Shown here one piece after another: positions 45,767 to 55,716 of a stretch of 64,000 nt of DNA (position 1 is its first letter; the number at the start of each line of letters is the position of its first letter). Both the position numbers and the translations under genes were made by a program. The stretch covers positions 168,629 through 232,628 of the forward strand of contig CANGTN010000001.1 of the NCBI GenBank assembly GCA_947456805.1, given 5' to 3'. This DNA is from Chitinophagaceae bacterium (lineage in GTDB: Bacteria; Bacteroidota; Bacteroidia; Chitinophagales; Chitinophagaceae). The notes beneath the pieces are model-generated. The model worked only from the letters and a program-made list of their open reading frames with translations. It made no database searches and was not told the origin of the DNA.

Positions 45767-46921
45767 ATGATTGTTCTTTATTATACACAAACGTATTTTT
45801 TAGATGCTACTTTAGAAACGATTCAAAGCATTAAACATCAGGTTGAGCTACATGTTGTTATTGAGCTTTCACAAGAATCTAAAACAAGCACTATTATTGA
45901 TATTAATAGTTTAGAAGGATTAACTATTATAGAAAAATGTGAGCACGTGTTGGGTAGGCAAAAGTGGAAAACGCTGGAAAAATATTTTGAAGGTGTTGCT
46001 ACAATTGAGTTTTTGGTTTTTAAAAACAAAAAAGCGTTTTCGTTTGCTACGGTTAAAACTGCATTTTTGTTTAACAAACATATCGAGCAAATTAACCCCT
46101 CCGTAATTCATTTTGATACACTTTCATTAAGGGCGGCAGCATTGTATTGTTTTATTAAACCCAAAAAAATATTTATTACCATACACGATCCAGTAAGACA
46201 CTCCGGTGAAAAAAATTGGAAGAGCAACATTCCATTGAAATTATTTTCAAGATTGGTAAAAGGTTATTTTTTTTATTCTGAATTTGCCCGCAATCAATTC
46301 AGGGTTAATCACAGAAAAAACATGGCACCATTGTTTGTAATAAAATTTCAACCCTATTCTTATGTGTCCCAATTTCAAAAAAACAAAAATCAGGTTGGAA
46401 CTTATATCCTATTTTTTGGTAGACTTTCTTTATATAAAGGAATCGACTTGTTGTTGGCTGCAATACCGGAGGTTTTACAAAAATTCCCGGATCAACAATT
46501 TCTTATTGCAGGCAAATCTGAGGGTTATAAATTAGATATAAATTTTATTGAAAAATATAAAAACAATATTTCCGTTGTTTCTAAATATTTGAGTGTAGAA
46601 GAATTGGTTCAATGCATTGCAGATAGCAAGTTTGTTGTTTGTCCTTATAGAGACGCAACACAAAGCGGTGTTTTAATGACCGCTCGTGCACTTGGTAAAA
46701 TGGTTATTGCTACAAATATTGGTGCATTTCCTGAGTATATCAATGAAAATGTAAACGGACTACTGAGTGCCCCTCAATCTAAAGCAATTGCGGCAAAAAT
46801 TATTCAGGCACTGAATAATGATCAATACAAAAAAATAACTCATAATATAAAAAGTAGCTACTCCGAAGAAACCGCAACTTATAATAGAATCCAGATTTTG
46901 ACTGCTTATCAAAATGGGTAA
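45767..46921 (+). CDS. Glycosyltransferase family 4
   Basis: 384 residues. The C-terminal GT-B half shows ILFFGRLSLYKGIDLLL, FLIAGKSEGYKLD and the donor-site stretch CPYRDATQSGVLMTARALGK ending in VIATNIGAFPEYI, with the E-x7-E-like region modified (TQSGVLMTARA). The N-terminal half is divergent and lacks the usual glycine-rich loop at the start. It follows the flippase gene by 6 bp. Donor and acceptor cannot be deduced. Confidence 0.87.
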   Translation: MIVLYYTQTYFLDATLETIQSIKHQVELHVVIELSQESKTSTIIDINSLEGLTIIEKCEHVLGRQKWKTLEKYFEGVATIEFLVFKNKKAFSFATVKTAFLFNKHIEQINPSVIHFDTLSLRAAALYCFIKPKKIFITIHDPVRHSGEKNWKSNIPLKLFSRLVKGYFFYSEFARNQFRVNHRKNMAPLFVIKFQPYSYVSQFQKNKNQVGTYILFFGRLSLYKGIDLLLAAIPEVLQKFPDQQFLIAGKSEGYKLDINFIEKYKNNISVVSKYLSVEELVQCIADSKFVVCPYRDATQSGVLMTARALGKMVIATNIGAFPEYINENVNGLLSAPQSKAIAAKIIQALNNDQYKKITHNIKSSYSEETATYNRIQILTAYQNG

Positions 46922-47010
46922 ATATTTTTTAGTATCATTAGATACATCATTTATTAGCAATGATTTTTATAACATTTATTTTAAACTAGTACCAAGTCTT
47001 TTTGCATCAT

Positions 47011-48126
47011 ATGAATCAAGAAAAAATTGCTTTTGTGATACATGGATTTCCAATGGGAGGTGCTGAAAAGTTTTTAATCAATTTGGTAAATCATTTTTAT
47101 CGTTTAGAATATAAACCTCTTGTGATATTATTAAGTGAAGAGAAAGTGCTTTTAAATGAATTGGATAACAGAATTAAGGTTTCCTTTATTTTAAAAAAAT
47201 CAAGGTTCGATTTTTTTGTTTCACGGCGAATCAAATCAACTATTAAAAAAGAAAAAATCAAAAAAGTTTTTTGTGTTAATACCTATTCCTTTTTTCTAAC
47301 AAAACTTTTTTTTCTTTTTGACAGAAGCACACAATTCTTTTTATCACCACACTCAACGATTCCAATATCTAAAAAAAACTTTTGGCAAAATATACTTTAT
47401 TTCAGGCTGCTTTCAAAGAGTGATATTGTAATTTATTTGTGCAAAAATCAAAAAGAATATTTGCAGCAAAAATATTTTTACAAAAGCAAATCAGACCATA
47501 TTATTTATAACGGAATTGATACCCAATACTATAATCCACAGATAGTTCAAAATATTTTGTCGCCGTCTTTAAAAACTACATTTTCAATTTTAAATAATGA
47601 ATTTGTTATTGTACAGGTAGCAAGGTTACAAGAAGAAAAGCGACATGTAGATGCAATAGATGCATTGTTTTTTTTACACAATCATTTTAATACCAAAGCA
47701 CATCTTTTATTAGTGGGTTCGGGCGAAAAAGCCTATGCAGATTTTTTACAACAATATGTACAGAAAAAAAAACTACAACAGTATGTTCATTTTGTTGGTA
47801 ATCAAAATGATGTTCGAAAATTTTATTGTATTGCCGACATATTTACATTGACTTCAAATAGTGAAACATTTTCGCTGGCAGCATTGGAAGCAATGTCATT
47901 TGGCCTTCCCGTTTCATTAACCGATGTGGGTGGTGCAAAAGAAATGATGATTGAGGGGGTAACCGGATTATTAAGTCAGCCTAATAATATTAAATCTATA
48001 GCGGGCAGCTGGCATCAATTGTTGCATTCAAATATCAAAGGGCAATTCATTAGAAAATATGTGACAGAACAGTTCGGTTTGGACCGAATGCTGCAACAAT
48101 ATGTTGAATTAGTGGGCAATGGTTGA
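47011..48126 (+). CDS. Glycosyltransferase family 4
   Basis: 371 residues from ATG 47011, chosen over TTG 47002. The acceptor-side loop is HGFPMGGAEKFLINLV, as in WaaG/PimA-like GT4 enzymes. The donor domain has QVARLQEEKRHVDAIDAL, LLLVGSGEK and SNSETFSLAALEAMSFGLP followed by VGGAKEMM. That SNSETFSLAALEA run contains the E-x7-E donor-binding motif. It is a retaining glycosyltransferase of the repeat-unit pathway, specificity unknown. Confidence 0.9.
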   Translation: MNQEKIAFVIHGFPMGGAEKFLINLVNHFYRLEYKPLVILLSEEKVLLNELDNRIKVSFILKKSRFDFFVSRRIKSTIKKEKIKKVFCVNTYSFFLTKLFFLFDRSTQFFLSPHSTIPISKKNFWQNILYFRLLSKSDIVIYLCKNQKEYLQQKYFYKSKSDHIIYNGIDTQYYNPQIVQNILSPSLKTTFSILNNEFVIVQVARLQEEKRHVDAIDALFFLHNHFNTKAHLLLVGSGEKAYADFLQQYVQKKKLQQYVHFVGNQNDVRKFYCIADIFTLTSNSETFSLAALEAMSFGLPVSLTDVGGAKEMMIEGVTGLLSQPNNIKSIAGSWHQLLHSNIKGQFIRKYVTEQFGLDRMLQQYVELVGNG

Positions 48127-48157
48127 TACTAATATTTAAAAATATATACTACAACAA

Positions 48158-49183
48158 ATGAAAATTATTATCAGTTTGGATTACGAAGTTTTCTTTTTTA
48201 AACCTTCATCAGATATTAAGCAGAGTTTAATTGCTCCAACCGAGCGTTTTCTTGAAATATTAAGTAAGACACAATCAAAATCGGTTTTTTTTGTGGATGC
48301 AGGTTATTTGTTTGCACTTAAGAGACAAAAAAATAAGTTTGACAAGTTAGACAAAGACTATGCGGCTATTGTGGCACAACTACAACATATTGAAATGCAG
48401 GGGCATGAAATTGCTTTGCATATTCATCCGCATTGGGAAGATTCGTATTACGATGGCTATCGTTGGAAAATGAAATTAAATAGATACAAATTAGCAGATT
48501 TTACCAAAGTTGAAGCCGAAGAAATTTTTAAAAAATATTATCGAGAACTGCAATCCATTCTTGTACATCAAATTGTATCTTATAGGGCCGGCGGTTGGTG
48601 TATAGAGCCATTTGACTATATTAAAGATGTGATGAAAGAGGCAGGTATTTACATAGACTCTACCGTTTATCAAGATGGTTATGCAAAAACCGCAACACAT
48701 AACTACGATTTTAGAAAGTATCCCAAAAAGGAATTTTGGCGCTTTAGTTCCAGTCCTGCTATAGAGGATAAAGACGGCTGTTTTTTTGAAATAGCATTTA
48801 CATCTCAGCGATTTCATCCTGTTTTATATTGGAAAGTATTGTTCAATACTTTGTTAAAACGAATAAAAAAAGAGGGTAATGGACAAGGGGTAAAACCATC
48901 TTTTAAAGAAGTACTTAAAAAATTATTTACAATCAACACAGAACCTGTTTCCATAGATGCTTTCAAATCACAATTACTTTTAAAAGCATTTAAAAAAGCC
49001 GAAATAAAGGATAAAAAATATTTTTGTGTAATAGGACATCCCAAATGTTTTTCAGAGGATACGTATAAAAACTTAGAACAGTTTCTTGCATATGCTAAAC
49101 AACCGGGACACACGATTGCCACTTTTTCCAAATTGATAACTGCAGATAGGGAACCACAGCAACAGACTTCTATTGTTTATTAA
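48158..49183 (+). CDS. Polysaccharide-deacetylase-like protein (WbmS-like)
   Basis: 341 residues. The N-terminus ISLDYEVFFF supplies the metal Asp, FVDAGYL follows, and EIALHIHPHWED provides the metal-binding His pattern, similar to deacetylase-like proteins of O-antigen loci. SYRAGGWCIEP is a further conserved block. It is distinct from the NodB gene at 42085. No signal peptide is seen, so it probably acts in the cytoplasm on an intermediate. The deacetylase reaction is inferred from the His/Asp pattern. Confidence 0.78.
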   Translation: MKIIISLDYEVFFFKPSSDIKQSLIAPTERFLEILSKTQSKSVFFVDAGYLFALKRQKNKFDKLDKDYAAIVAQLQHIEMQGHEIALHIHPHWEDSYYDGYRWKMKLNRYKLADFTKVEAEEIFKKYYRELQSILVHQIVSYRAGGWCIEPFDYIKDVMKEAGIYIDSTVYQDGYAKTATHNYDFRKYPKKEFWRFSSSPAIEDKDGCFFEIAFTSQRFHPVLYWKVLFNTLLKRIKKEGNGQGVKPSFKEVLKKLFTINTEPVSIDAFKSQLLLKAFKKAEIKDKKYFCVIGHPKCFSEDTYKNLEQFLAYAKQPGHTIATFSKLITADREPQQQTSIVY

Positions 49184-49197
49184 CTTTCAAATTTATT

Positions 49198-50256
49198 ATG
49201 CATCTTGTTTTTAATAATGTACTTTTTATTGGGCCAGAGAATGATTTTGGTGGTATGGGAGCAGTGTTAGATATCTATAAAAAAAACATTCAACCATTTC
49301 ATTTTATTGCAACATATCCTTCTAATAATAAAACATCAAAATCAATTTTTTTTATTAAAAGTATTTTTAAAATATCTCGTTTTTTGTTTCAAAACCAACA
49401 CATTAAAATTATTCATTTACACGCTGCTTCAAGAGGTAGCTTTTATAGAAAATCTATTGTTTGTTTACTTGGAAAATTTTTTGGCAAAAGAATTGTATTT
49501 CATATGCATGGCGGGTCGTTTGATCAGTTTTACTGGCAGTCAGGAATTTTAAAATATTATATTCATGCTATACTAAAATCAAGCGATAGTATTATTTGTC
49601 TTTCTGTTGAATGGGTTGATTTTTACTGTAAAAAACTTCGACTAAAAAACGTGTTGGTGCTTGGAAATCCTATTCAATCTTTTTCTTGTGATATCGTAAA
49701 ATCCAATTCAGATTATTTGCAGTTGTTGTTTCTGGGAAATATTTGTGATGATAAAGGAATATTTGATTTGATAGCATTTTTAAAAGACAACATTTATTTT
49801 CAAGAAAATAAAATAAAACTTACTATAGCGGGTATTGGAGAGGTTGAAAGATTAAAAAAAATAGTAGAAAATCCTGAGTTAAAAAACAAAATTGATTTTT
49901 TAGGCTGGGTTCAAAACGAAGCCAAACAAACAACAATTTGTGCTTGTGATATTTATATTCTGCCATCTTATTTTGAAGGACTGCCGGTATCAATACTTGA
50001 AGCTATGGCAATGGGTAAGCCAATTATAGCAACCAACGTTGGAGGCATTCCGTCTATTGTACAAAATGGGTACAACGGCTGGTTGTTTACGGCAGGTAAA
50101 TTCAATGAGCTTAACGCAATTTTTAATCAAATATTTTCCGATAAAAAAATATTGCAACGATACGGGGTTAATTCTTTGAGGGCTTCACAAAAGTTTGCTC
50201 CGGAGGTAGTGTTTGAGAAACTAAATAATCTTTACACTGCTTTAATTGACAATTAA
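49198..50256 (+). CDS. Glycosyltransferase family 4
   Basis: 352 residues. The N-terminus has GPENDFGGMGAVLDIY, and the mid-region HMHGGSFDQFYW reads like the acceptor domain of GT4. The donor domain shows LLFLGNICDDKGIFDLI, KLTIAGIGEVERLKK and LPSYFEGLPVSILEAMAMGK with the E-x7-E motif, then ATNVGGIPSIV. A retaining transferase; specificity unknown. It begins 14 bp after the deacetylase-like gene. Confidence 0.9.
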   Translation: MHLVFNNVLFIGPENDFGGMGAVLDIYKKNIQPFHFIATYPSNNKTSKSIFFIKSIFKISRFLFQNQHIKIIHLHAASRGSFYRKSIVCLLGKFFGKRIVFHMHGGSFDQFYWQSGILKYYIHAILKSSDSIICLSVEWVDFYCKKLRLKNVLVLGNPIQSFSCDIVKSNSDYLQLLFLGNICDDKGIFDLIAFLKDNIYFQENKIKLTIAGIGEVERLKKIVENPELKNKIDFLGWVQNEAKQTTICACDIYILPSYFEGLPVSILEAMAMGKPIIATNVGGIPSIVQNGYNGWLFTAGKFNELNAIFNQIFSDKKILQRYGVNSLRASQKFAPEVVFEKLNNLYTALIDN

Positions 50257-50270
50257 GCTTAATCTATAGT

Positions 50271-51575
50271 TTGTCTATTCCAATTTCAATTACGAATTAT
50301 TTAAAAAACATGAAGTCTTATAATATCATAGGAAGGGGTCGCATATACCTGTTGGATCTTATACGGGGAACAAAAGTTTTTAAGGTGCTTCGTGAATTAA
50401 GACAGCAACAATATTTATCAAAAGAAGCGTTAAATGAAATAAGAACAAAACGGCTTAATCATATTTTTCAACTTGCTAAAACAAGTACAGCCTATTATAA
50501 AAACAGCACTACTTATGATGCGTTGGAGGTACTTACAAAAGATGCAATCAGAGCACACCACAACGAATTAATTTCAAGCAGCTATAAAAAAAAATTGTTC
50601 CCCAAAGGCACGGGCGGGTCTACAGGCACACCGTTAATTTATCTAACTACGATTGAAGCAAAAACATATATGTGGGCAGGACTTCTGTTGTCTTGGGAAA
50701 TAGCCGGATATGAATTTGGTGATAAAGTTGCATTTGTTGCAGGAACCTCTTTGATAAAAAGGGACTTCAAACACACCGTATTTCATAAGATATTAAATGT
50801 CGACTCTTACTCGACATACACTTTAAATGATAGCAATATTTTGACATACATTAAAAAACTGCAAAGTTCTAAAACAAAAATAATTTTTGGTTATCCTACT
50901 GCTTTAGATATTATCGCAACATACATTCATAAAAACGGCCCATTTGCTTTTCCGTGTTTAAAGGGAATTATCAGCTCAGCAGAAGTAATGACAGAAGCCA
51001 ACCGCACCAATATTTCTTCAGCGTTCAGTGTAGAAGTGTATAATCAATATGGTTGTAATGAAGCAGGCATATCTGCTTTTGAATGTGAGCACCACCGACT
51101 GCATTTAATCAATACAAGAGCTTTTTATGAGTTAGATTGTGATAATAATTTTCTTGTAACCAATTTAATAAACGAAGGCTTTATCATGATGAAATATTTT
51201 ACAGGCGACCGTATCGAATTTTCAAAAGAAGAAAATTGTCCTTGTAAGAGAAATTTTCCTATAATAAAAAATGTTATTGGTCGCAGCTATGATATTGTTA
51301 CCGATGTAAACAACAATATTTTACATGCTGCATTTTTTAATATCCTCTTCAGGCAAGATGAAACCATCAAACAATTTCAAATAATGTTTGACAAAAAAAC
51401 CATTACTATATATTTAAATGTAGAGTCTTCTATGAAAGATACATCTTACTACAATAAATACCTAGATGTTATAAAAAAGCATTTATATTTTAATGAATAT
51501 AAATTGGTAATAAATGCTCCTTTTCTTAAGTCGGTAAATGCAAAACATCGGTATGTAATTAATGCTGCTAATTGA
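50271..51575 (+). CDS. Phenylacetate-CoA-ligase-like adenylate-forming enzyme (CapK family)
   Basis: 434 residues. The adenylate-forming P-loop is FPKGTGGSTGTPLIYLT, followed by FGYPTALDIIATY and VYNQYGCNEAGISAFEC with the acidic A5-type motif, then TGDRIEFS near the hinge. CapK/PaaK-like proteins occur in many capsule loci, where they may activate an acyl or amino-acid decoration; substrate is unknown. Cysteines in EENCPCKRNFP may bind metal. The start TTG 50271 gives a fuller N-terminus; ATG 50310 is the alternative. Confidence 0.85.
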   Translation: MSIPISITNYLKNMKSYNIIGRGRIYLLDLIRGTKVFKVLRELRQQQYLSKEALNEIRTKRLNHIFQLAKTSTAYYKNSTTYDALEVLTKDAIRAHHNELISSSYKKKLFPKGTGGSTGTPLIYLTTIEAKTYMWAGLLLSWEIAGYEFGDKVAFVAGTSLIKRDFKHTVFHKILNVDSYSTYTLNDSNILTYIKKLQSSKTKIIFGYPTALDIIATYIHKNGPFAFPCLKGIISSAEVMTEANRTNISSAFSVEVYNQYGCNEAGISAFECEHHRLHLINTRAFYELDCDNNFLVTNLINEGFIMMKYFTGDRIEFSKEENCPCKRNFPIIKNVIGRSYDIVTDVNNNILHAAFFNILFRQDETIKQFQIMFDKKTITIYLNVESSMKDTSYYNKYLDVIKKHLYFNEYKLVINAPFLKSVNAKHRYVINAAN

Positions 51576-51655
51576 ATTTGTTATAAACATTCTAAGAACT
51601 ATTCAAGAAAAAATAGTTGAAAAATCACCCCAATATTTACCTATAAAATTTTGCC

Positions 51656-52681
51656 ATGCGTATCTGGTTTGATCTTTCCAATTCACCTCATGTAAATATG
51701 TTTTACAAACTAATTAAAGAATTGGAGGCTGAAGGACATAAAATTATTATTACATCACGCCCACTTGCTAATACCATTGCACTATTAGATCAAAAAGGAT
51801 TGCAACATACCGTGGTTGGAGATCATTATGGAAAAAATATTTTTAAAAAACTATTTGGTTATCCTGTTCGTGTTTTTCAATTAATACAATTTTTGAAAAA
51901 CCAACAAGTTGATTTGGCTGTATCGCAAAGCTCGTTTCATTCTCCTGTTGTTGCAATGTTATTGGGCATTCCTTCTATTTATACAAATGACAACGAACAT
52001 GCAATGGGGAACAAGCCTAGTTTTTTATGTGCTACTAAAATTTTAATTCCAGAAAATTTATCTGTGCATCAAGTTGCCAAAAATGGAGTTTCTTCAAAAA
52101 AAATAGTACAATATCCGGGCGTAAAAGAAGGAATGTATTTGTGGAGCAAAGGAGAATCAATACATGCAAACAGACAAGATTCAAAGAATACTACTATTAA
52201 TATTTACATCAGGCCCGAACCACAAACAGCACAATATTACAATGGTAAAAAAAATTTTTTAGATGAAACTATTTTAACCCTCCAAGAAAAATATAATGTT
52301 ACGGTATTACCAAGAGACGCCAATCAACTATCACATTATCAACAAAAAATATTTGCATCAACTTACGTACCTGCACAACCTTTGGGTTTTGATTTTATTG
52401 CAAGTAATTGCACTTTGTTTATTGGTGCAGGAGGTTCAATGACAAGAGAGTTGGCTATTTTAGGAATCCCAACCATTTCTGTTTATCAGGATGATTTGTT
52501 GGAGGTTGATGATTATTTAATTTCTAAAAAACTGATGTTGCATGAACCTAGCATTACTGCTGAAAAAGCAGAAAATTATATGCATCAACTACAAAACAAT
52601 CCTCCTGCTTTGGAATTGATGAGCAAAGGAAAAGAGGCTTACTATCTTTTCAAAAGTGAAATTTTAAAATTTCAGAAATAA
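51656..52681 (+). CDS. DUF354 family glycosyltransferase-like protein
   Basis: 341 residues. The N-terminus MRIWFDLSNSPHVNMFYKLI and the block SQSSFHSPVVAMLLGIPSI are hallmarks of DUF354. The protein then shows YTNDNEHAMGNK and a GT-B-like second half with FIGAGGSMTRELAILGIPTI. DUF354 proteins resemble UDP-GlcNAc 2-epimerases and GT-B enzymes and sit in surface-polysaccharide loci; the reaction is unproven. An 80-bp gap precedes it, so it may have its own promoter. Confidence 0.87.
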   Translation: MRIWFDLSNSPHVNMFYKLIKELEAEGHKIIITSRPLANTIALLDQKGLQHTVVGDHYGKNIFKKLFGYPVRVFQLIQFLKNQQVDLAVSQSSFHSPVVAMLLGIPSIYTNDNEHAMGNKPSFLCATKILIPENLSVHQVAKNGVSSKKIVQYPGVKEGMYLWSKGESIHANRQDSKNTTINIYIRPEPQTAQYYNGKKNFLDETILTLQEKYNVTVLPRDANQLSHYQQKIFASTYVPAQPLGFDFIASNCTLFIGAGGSMTRELAILGIPTISVYQDDLLEVDDYLISKKLMLHEPSITAEKAENYMHQLQNNPPALELMSKGKEAYYLFKSEILKFQK

Positions 52682-52785
52682 CCTAATATACCAGTTTTTG
52701 TATTATTCAGTTAATAAACTGAGCTCTTCAATACAAACCTAAAAGCAACTTTAAATATTCTATCCAATCAGTTAAAATACCAATT

Positions 52786-53688
52786 ATGGAATCCAAAAGT
52801 GTAGTGTGTAATATTTGCAATTCGGACAACGCAACCGAATTATTTCCTGCTGGAAAAGCACAAGTGCATCGTATTGTTAGTTGTAACTTATGTAACTTAA
52901 TGTATGCTAATCCACAAACAGATAATCTGAGTGCTGTTGAAAAAAATCATCTCACGAGTACCGAAGACAACATAGATATTGATGTTGACTTAGAATTAAA
53001 AAACTTTACTCCGGAAAATCATCAGTACTTAAGAAAACAATTTTTACAGTTAAAAGATTATGCTAAGATTATTGATTTCGTTGATAAAGAAAACAAAGGA
53101 ACCTTCATGGAGATTGGTTCTTATGCAGGTGTGTTTTTACAGGAAGCCCAAAAAAGAGGATGGAATGTTGTTGGTATAGAGCCCTTAGAAATACCCGCAC
53201 TTTATTCCGAAAAAATTGGTGTAAAAGTTATTCGTGAATATTTTGAGGATGCCTATATACCTCAAGAAAGTTTGGATGTAATTGTTGCCACACATGTAAT
53301 TGAGCATGTCAGCGATCCGTCAGCTTTTGTAGAAAAGGCTTATACATCTTTAAAACCGGGAGGCAAATTAATTCTAGAAACGCCAACCTATGATTCACTT
53401 TTATTTAAACTTTTAAAAGATAGAGAAAGAAGCGTAAGGTGTAACGGGCATATATATTTTTTTACGAAGCAAACATTATCAATGCTTGTAGCCAAATTCG
53501 GTTTTATAATTTTAAAACATGAAAAGGTTGGTCGTACCCTAACAATGGATAGGTTGTTTTATAATTTTGGAGTAATAACAGGAAAGAAAAAGCTCTTTTC
53601 TAAGCTTTCTAAAAACTTACAACTGGATAGGTTTGTAATTCGTATCAACACCAATGATATGCAAAGAGTTTATTGCCAAAAAATGTAA
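52786..53688 (+). CDS. Zinc-ribbon class I SAM methyltransferase
   Basis: 300 residues. An N-terminal zinc knuckle (VCNICNSDN and CNLCNLMYANP) precedes a Rossmann methyltransferase with TFMEIGSYAGVFLQEAQKRG as motif I, THVIEHVSDP and LKPGGKLILETP. The zinc-plus-methyltransferase arrangement is that of sugar C- or O-methyltransferases such as those modifying NDP-sugars or polymer ends. Target unknown. It is followed by a 94-bp gap before the oxidoreductase gene. Confidence 0.88.
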   Translation: MESKSVVCNICNSDNATELFPAGKAQVHRIVSCNLCNLMYANPQTDNLSAVEKNHLTSTEDNIDIDVDLELKNFTPENHQYLRKQFLQLKDYAKIIDFVDKENKGTFMEIGSYAGVFLQEAQKRGWNVVGIEPLEIPALYSEKIGVKVIREYFEDAYIPQESLDVIVATHVIEHVSDPSAFVEKAYTSLKPGGKLILETPTYDSLLFKLLKDRERSVRCNGHIYFFTKQTLSMLVAKFGFIILKHEKVGRTLTMDRLFYNFGVITGKKKLFSKLSKNLQLDRFVIRINTNDMQRVYCQKM

Positions 53689-53782
53689 CCATCTCTGTCA
53701 CTTTCTTTCTCATAAGTACCATCGGTTGGTCTGGTGGTTTATTGCAAAGTCGGTATTTTTTTCATTAATTAAATTTTTTATA

Positions 53783-54805
53783 ATGGTTAGGGTAGCATTA
53801 ATTGGTGCCGGAAAAATGGGTATTTCTCATTTGGCAATTTTAGGCGCACATGCAGATGTAGAATTAGTAGGGGTTGTAGATACTTCTAAAATTGTAACAG
53901 ACGTGCTGCAAAAATATAGTTCCTTCAAATGTTTTGATAATGCTACTAAAATGTTGGAAGTAGCAAAGCCGGATGCAGTATTTGTAGCAACCCCAACCAA
54001 ATACCATGCATCACTTGTTAGAGAATTACTCGCAAATGGTAAACATGTTTTTGTTGAAAAACCTTTTTGTATTGGTGTAGACGAAGGAAATAATTTGGTA
54101 CAATTATCCAAACAACAAAAGTTGATTAATCAGGTTGGTTATCACAACAAGTTTATTGGAACATTTGAAGAAGCACACAACATAATCTCGTCCAATGCTA
54201 TTGGTGATGTATTGCATTTTTCTGGCGAAATGAACGGACCTGTTGTCGTCAAACGCAAGGAAGAAACCTGGCGCTCCAAACCCGATGAAGGCGGCGGTTG
54301 TTTAATGGATTATGCAGCGCATATTATTGATTTGATCAATTATTTAGTAGCACCAATTTCAAAAGTGCACGGCGTTATTTTAAAATCATTTTATTCTCAA
54401 TCTGTTGATGACGCTGTCTTTGCCTTATTAGAATCGAATAACAATATTTCAGGAACAATACATGTAAACTGGAGCGATGAAACGTATCGCAAAATGAGTA
54501 CAACCCTTACTATCATTGGCACCAAAGGAAAAATAATTGTTGATTCCACAGAGTTAAAAGTTTATTTTAAAGATGCTGATTGTCCTGCAGGTTATACCAA
54601 AGGCTGGAACATAAAACATATCAATGAGTTTGCTGAACCGGTAGATTTTTATTTACGAGGCGAAGAGTATTCTGCACAGATTGACTATTTCATAAACGCT
54701 GTACTAGGCAAGGTCCCTAATGCTGTAAACACTTTTGAAAGTGCATGGCAAACAGACAAAATTATACATCAAATAAAAAATTATAAAACCAATTACAATG
54801 GATAG
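53783..54805 (+). CDS. Gfo/Idh/MocA-family NAD(P)-dependent sugar oxidoreductase
   Basis: 340 residues from ATG 53783; the longer upstream frame overlaps the methyltransferase gene and is not used. The Rossmann start is VALIGAGKMGISH, followed by ATPTKYHASLV, GKHVFVEKPFC with the family Glu-Lys-Pro, VGYHNKF and the GGGCLMDYAAHIIDL block with a conserved His. Members oxidise or reduce a sugar or NDP-sugar C3/C4. It overlaps the next gene by 8 bp, implying translational coupling and a shared pathway. Confidence 0.9.
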   Translation: MVRVALIGAGKMGISHLAILGAHADVELVGVVDTSKIVTDVLQKYSSFKCFDNATKMLEVAKPDAVFVATPTKYHASLVRELLANGKHVFVEKPFCIGVDEGNNLVQLSKQQKLINQVGYHNKFIGTFEEAHNIISSNAIGDVLHFSGEMNGPVVVKRKEETWRSKPDEGGGCLMDYAAHIIDLINYLVAPISKVHGVILKSFYSQSVDDAVFALLESNNNISGTIHVNWSDETYRKMSTTLTIIGTKGKIIVDSTELKVYFKDADCPAGYTKGWNIKHINEFAEPVDFYLRGEEYSAQIDYFINAVLGKVPNAVNTFESAWQTDKIIHQIKNYKTNYNG

Positions 54806-55676
54806 AATACTATTTGGTGACAACCAGTTTTTTGGCGTAAATCACGTATCGGATGAAAAATCAAGAGCACAAGCCATAAAATTCAAAGAAGATACAAGCA
54901 TCCTAAAAACCATAGACATTGCAATTGCAGAAGGCGTTAAAACCTTTATGTGTACTACGCATGAACGAATGATTCAGATATGTATATTGATAAAACAAGA
55001 TGCAACCAAGTACAATAACTTCAATATTTATCCTTGTTTGCCCTATGCACATAAATATGCAAATGCGGTAACGGAGTTGGGTGTCATAGGCGCTTTAAAA
55101 CAGTATGTACCGGGAAATTTTTTTGGCTCGTTATTGAAGGGAGGGTTTGCGTTTGTTTCAAAAGATTATATATCCATGATGCAACTAATGATAGATGCTG
55201 AAATGAAAATGTTTAATGGAATAAAAACACCCGTAATTTTTTTACAAAATGTAATTACTGATTTGTTACTGGGACTTGGCATGAAAGACTTACTAAAAGC
55301 ATACTACGATTATGTAACTAAAAAATACAATGCTCAAGCAGGATTTATTACCATGAATATGCCCATGTTGTTAAGTGTATTGGAGAGCGTTGGTATTCAC
55401 AATCCAATTATTTGTGCATCCATAAATATTGATGGTTTTAGAATGTCGGGTGGGAAACAATTGTATGAACAAACACTTGAAACAAAAGCTGTTCGTGCTA
55501 TTGCAATGCAAGTATTATCGGGTGGTGTAACGCCTCCTAAACAAGCAATTGAGTATGTATGTTCCTTGCCTAATGTAGAATCAATTTTATTTGGCGCATC
55601 GAGCCGTGGAAATATTCAGGAAACAGTTTCATTGATCAGGCATTTCGATAAAAAAATGCACTTAGCTGCTGTATAA
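54798..55676 (+). CDS. Uncharacterised barrel-like protein coupled to the oxidoreductase
   Basis: 292 residues. I do not recognise a named family. The N-terminal block ILFGDNQFFGVNHVSDEK is distinctive; a TIM-barrel pattern of alternating strands and helices follows, ending in NVESILFGASSRGNIQETVSL, which resembles the C-terminal strand and helix of aldo/keto reductases. No catalytic Asp-Tyr-Lys-His tetrad is evident, so reductase activity is uncertain. Its start codon lies inside the end of the oxidoreductase gene, so it probably acts on the same sugar. Confidence 0.75.
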   Translation: MDRILFGDNQFFGVNHVSDEKSRAQAIKFKEDTSILKTIDIAIAEGVKTFMCTTHERMIQICILIKQDATKYNNFNIYPCLPYAHKYANAVTELGVIGALKQYVPGNFFGSLLKGGFAFVSKDYISMMQLMIDAEMKMFNGIKTPVIFLQNVITDLLLGLGMKDLLKAYYDYVTKKYNAQAGFITMNMPMLLSVLESVGIHNPIICASINIDGFRMSGGKQLYEQTLETKAVRAIAMQVLSGGVTPPKQAIEYVCSLPNVESILFGASSRGNIQETVSLIRHFDKKMHLAAV

Positions 55677-55716
55677 AATTTTCAATCAATGTATAATTTT
55701 TAAAAAAACACATCAC

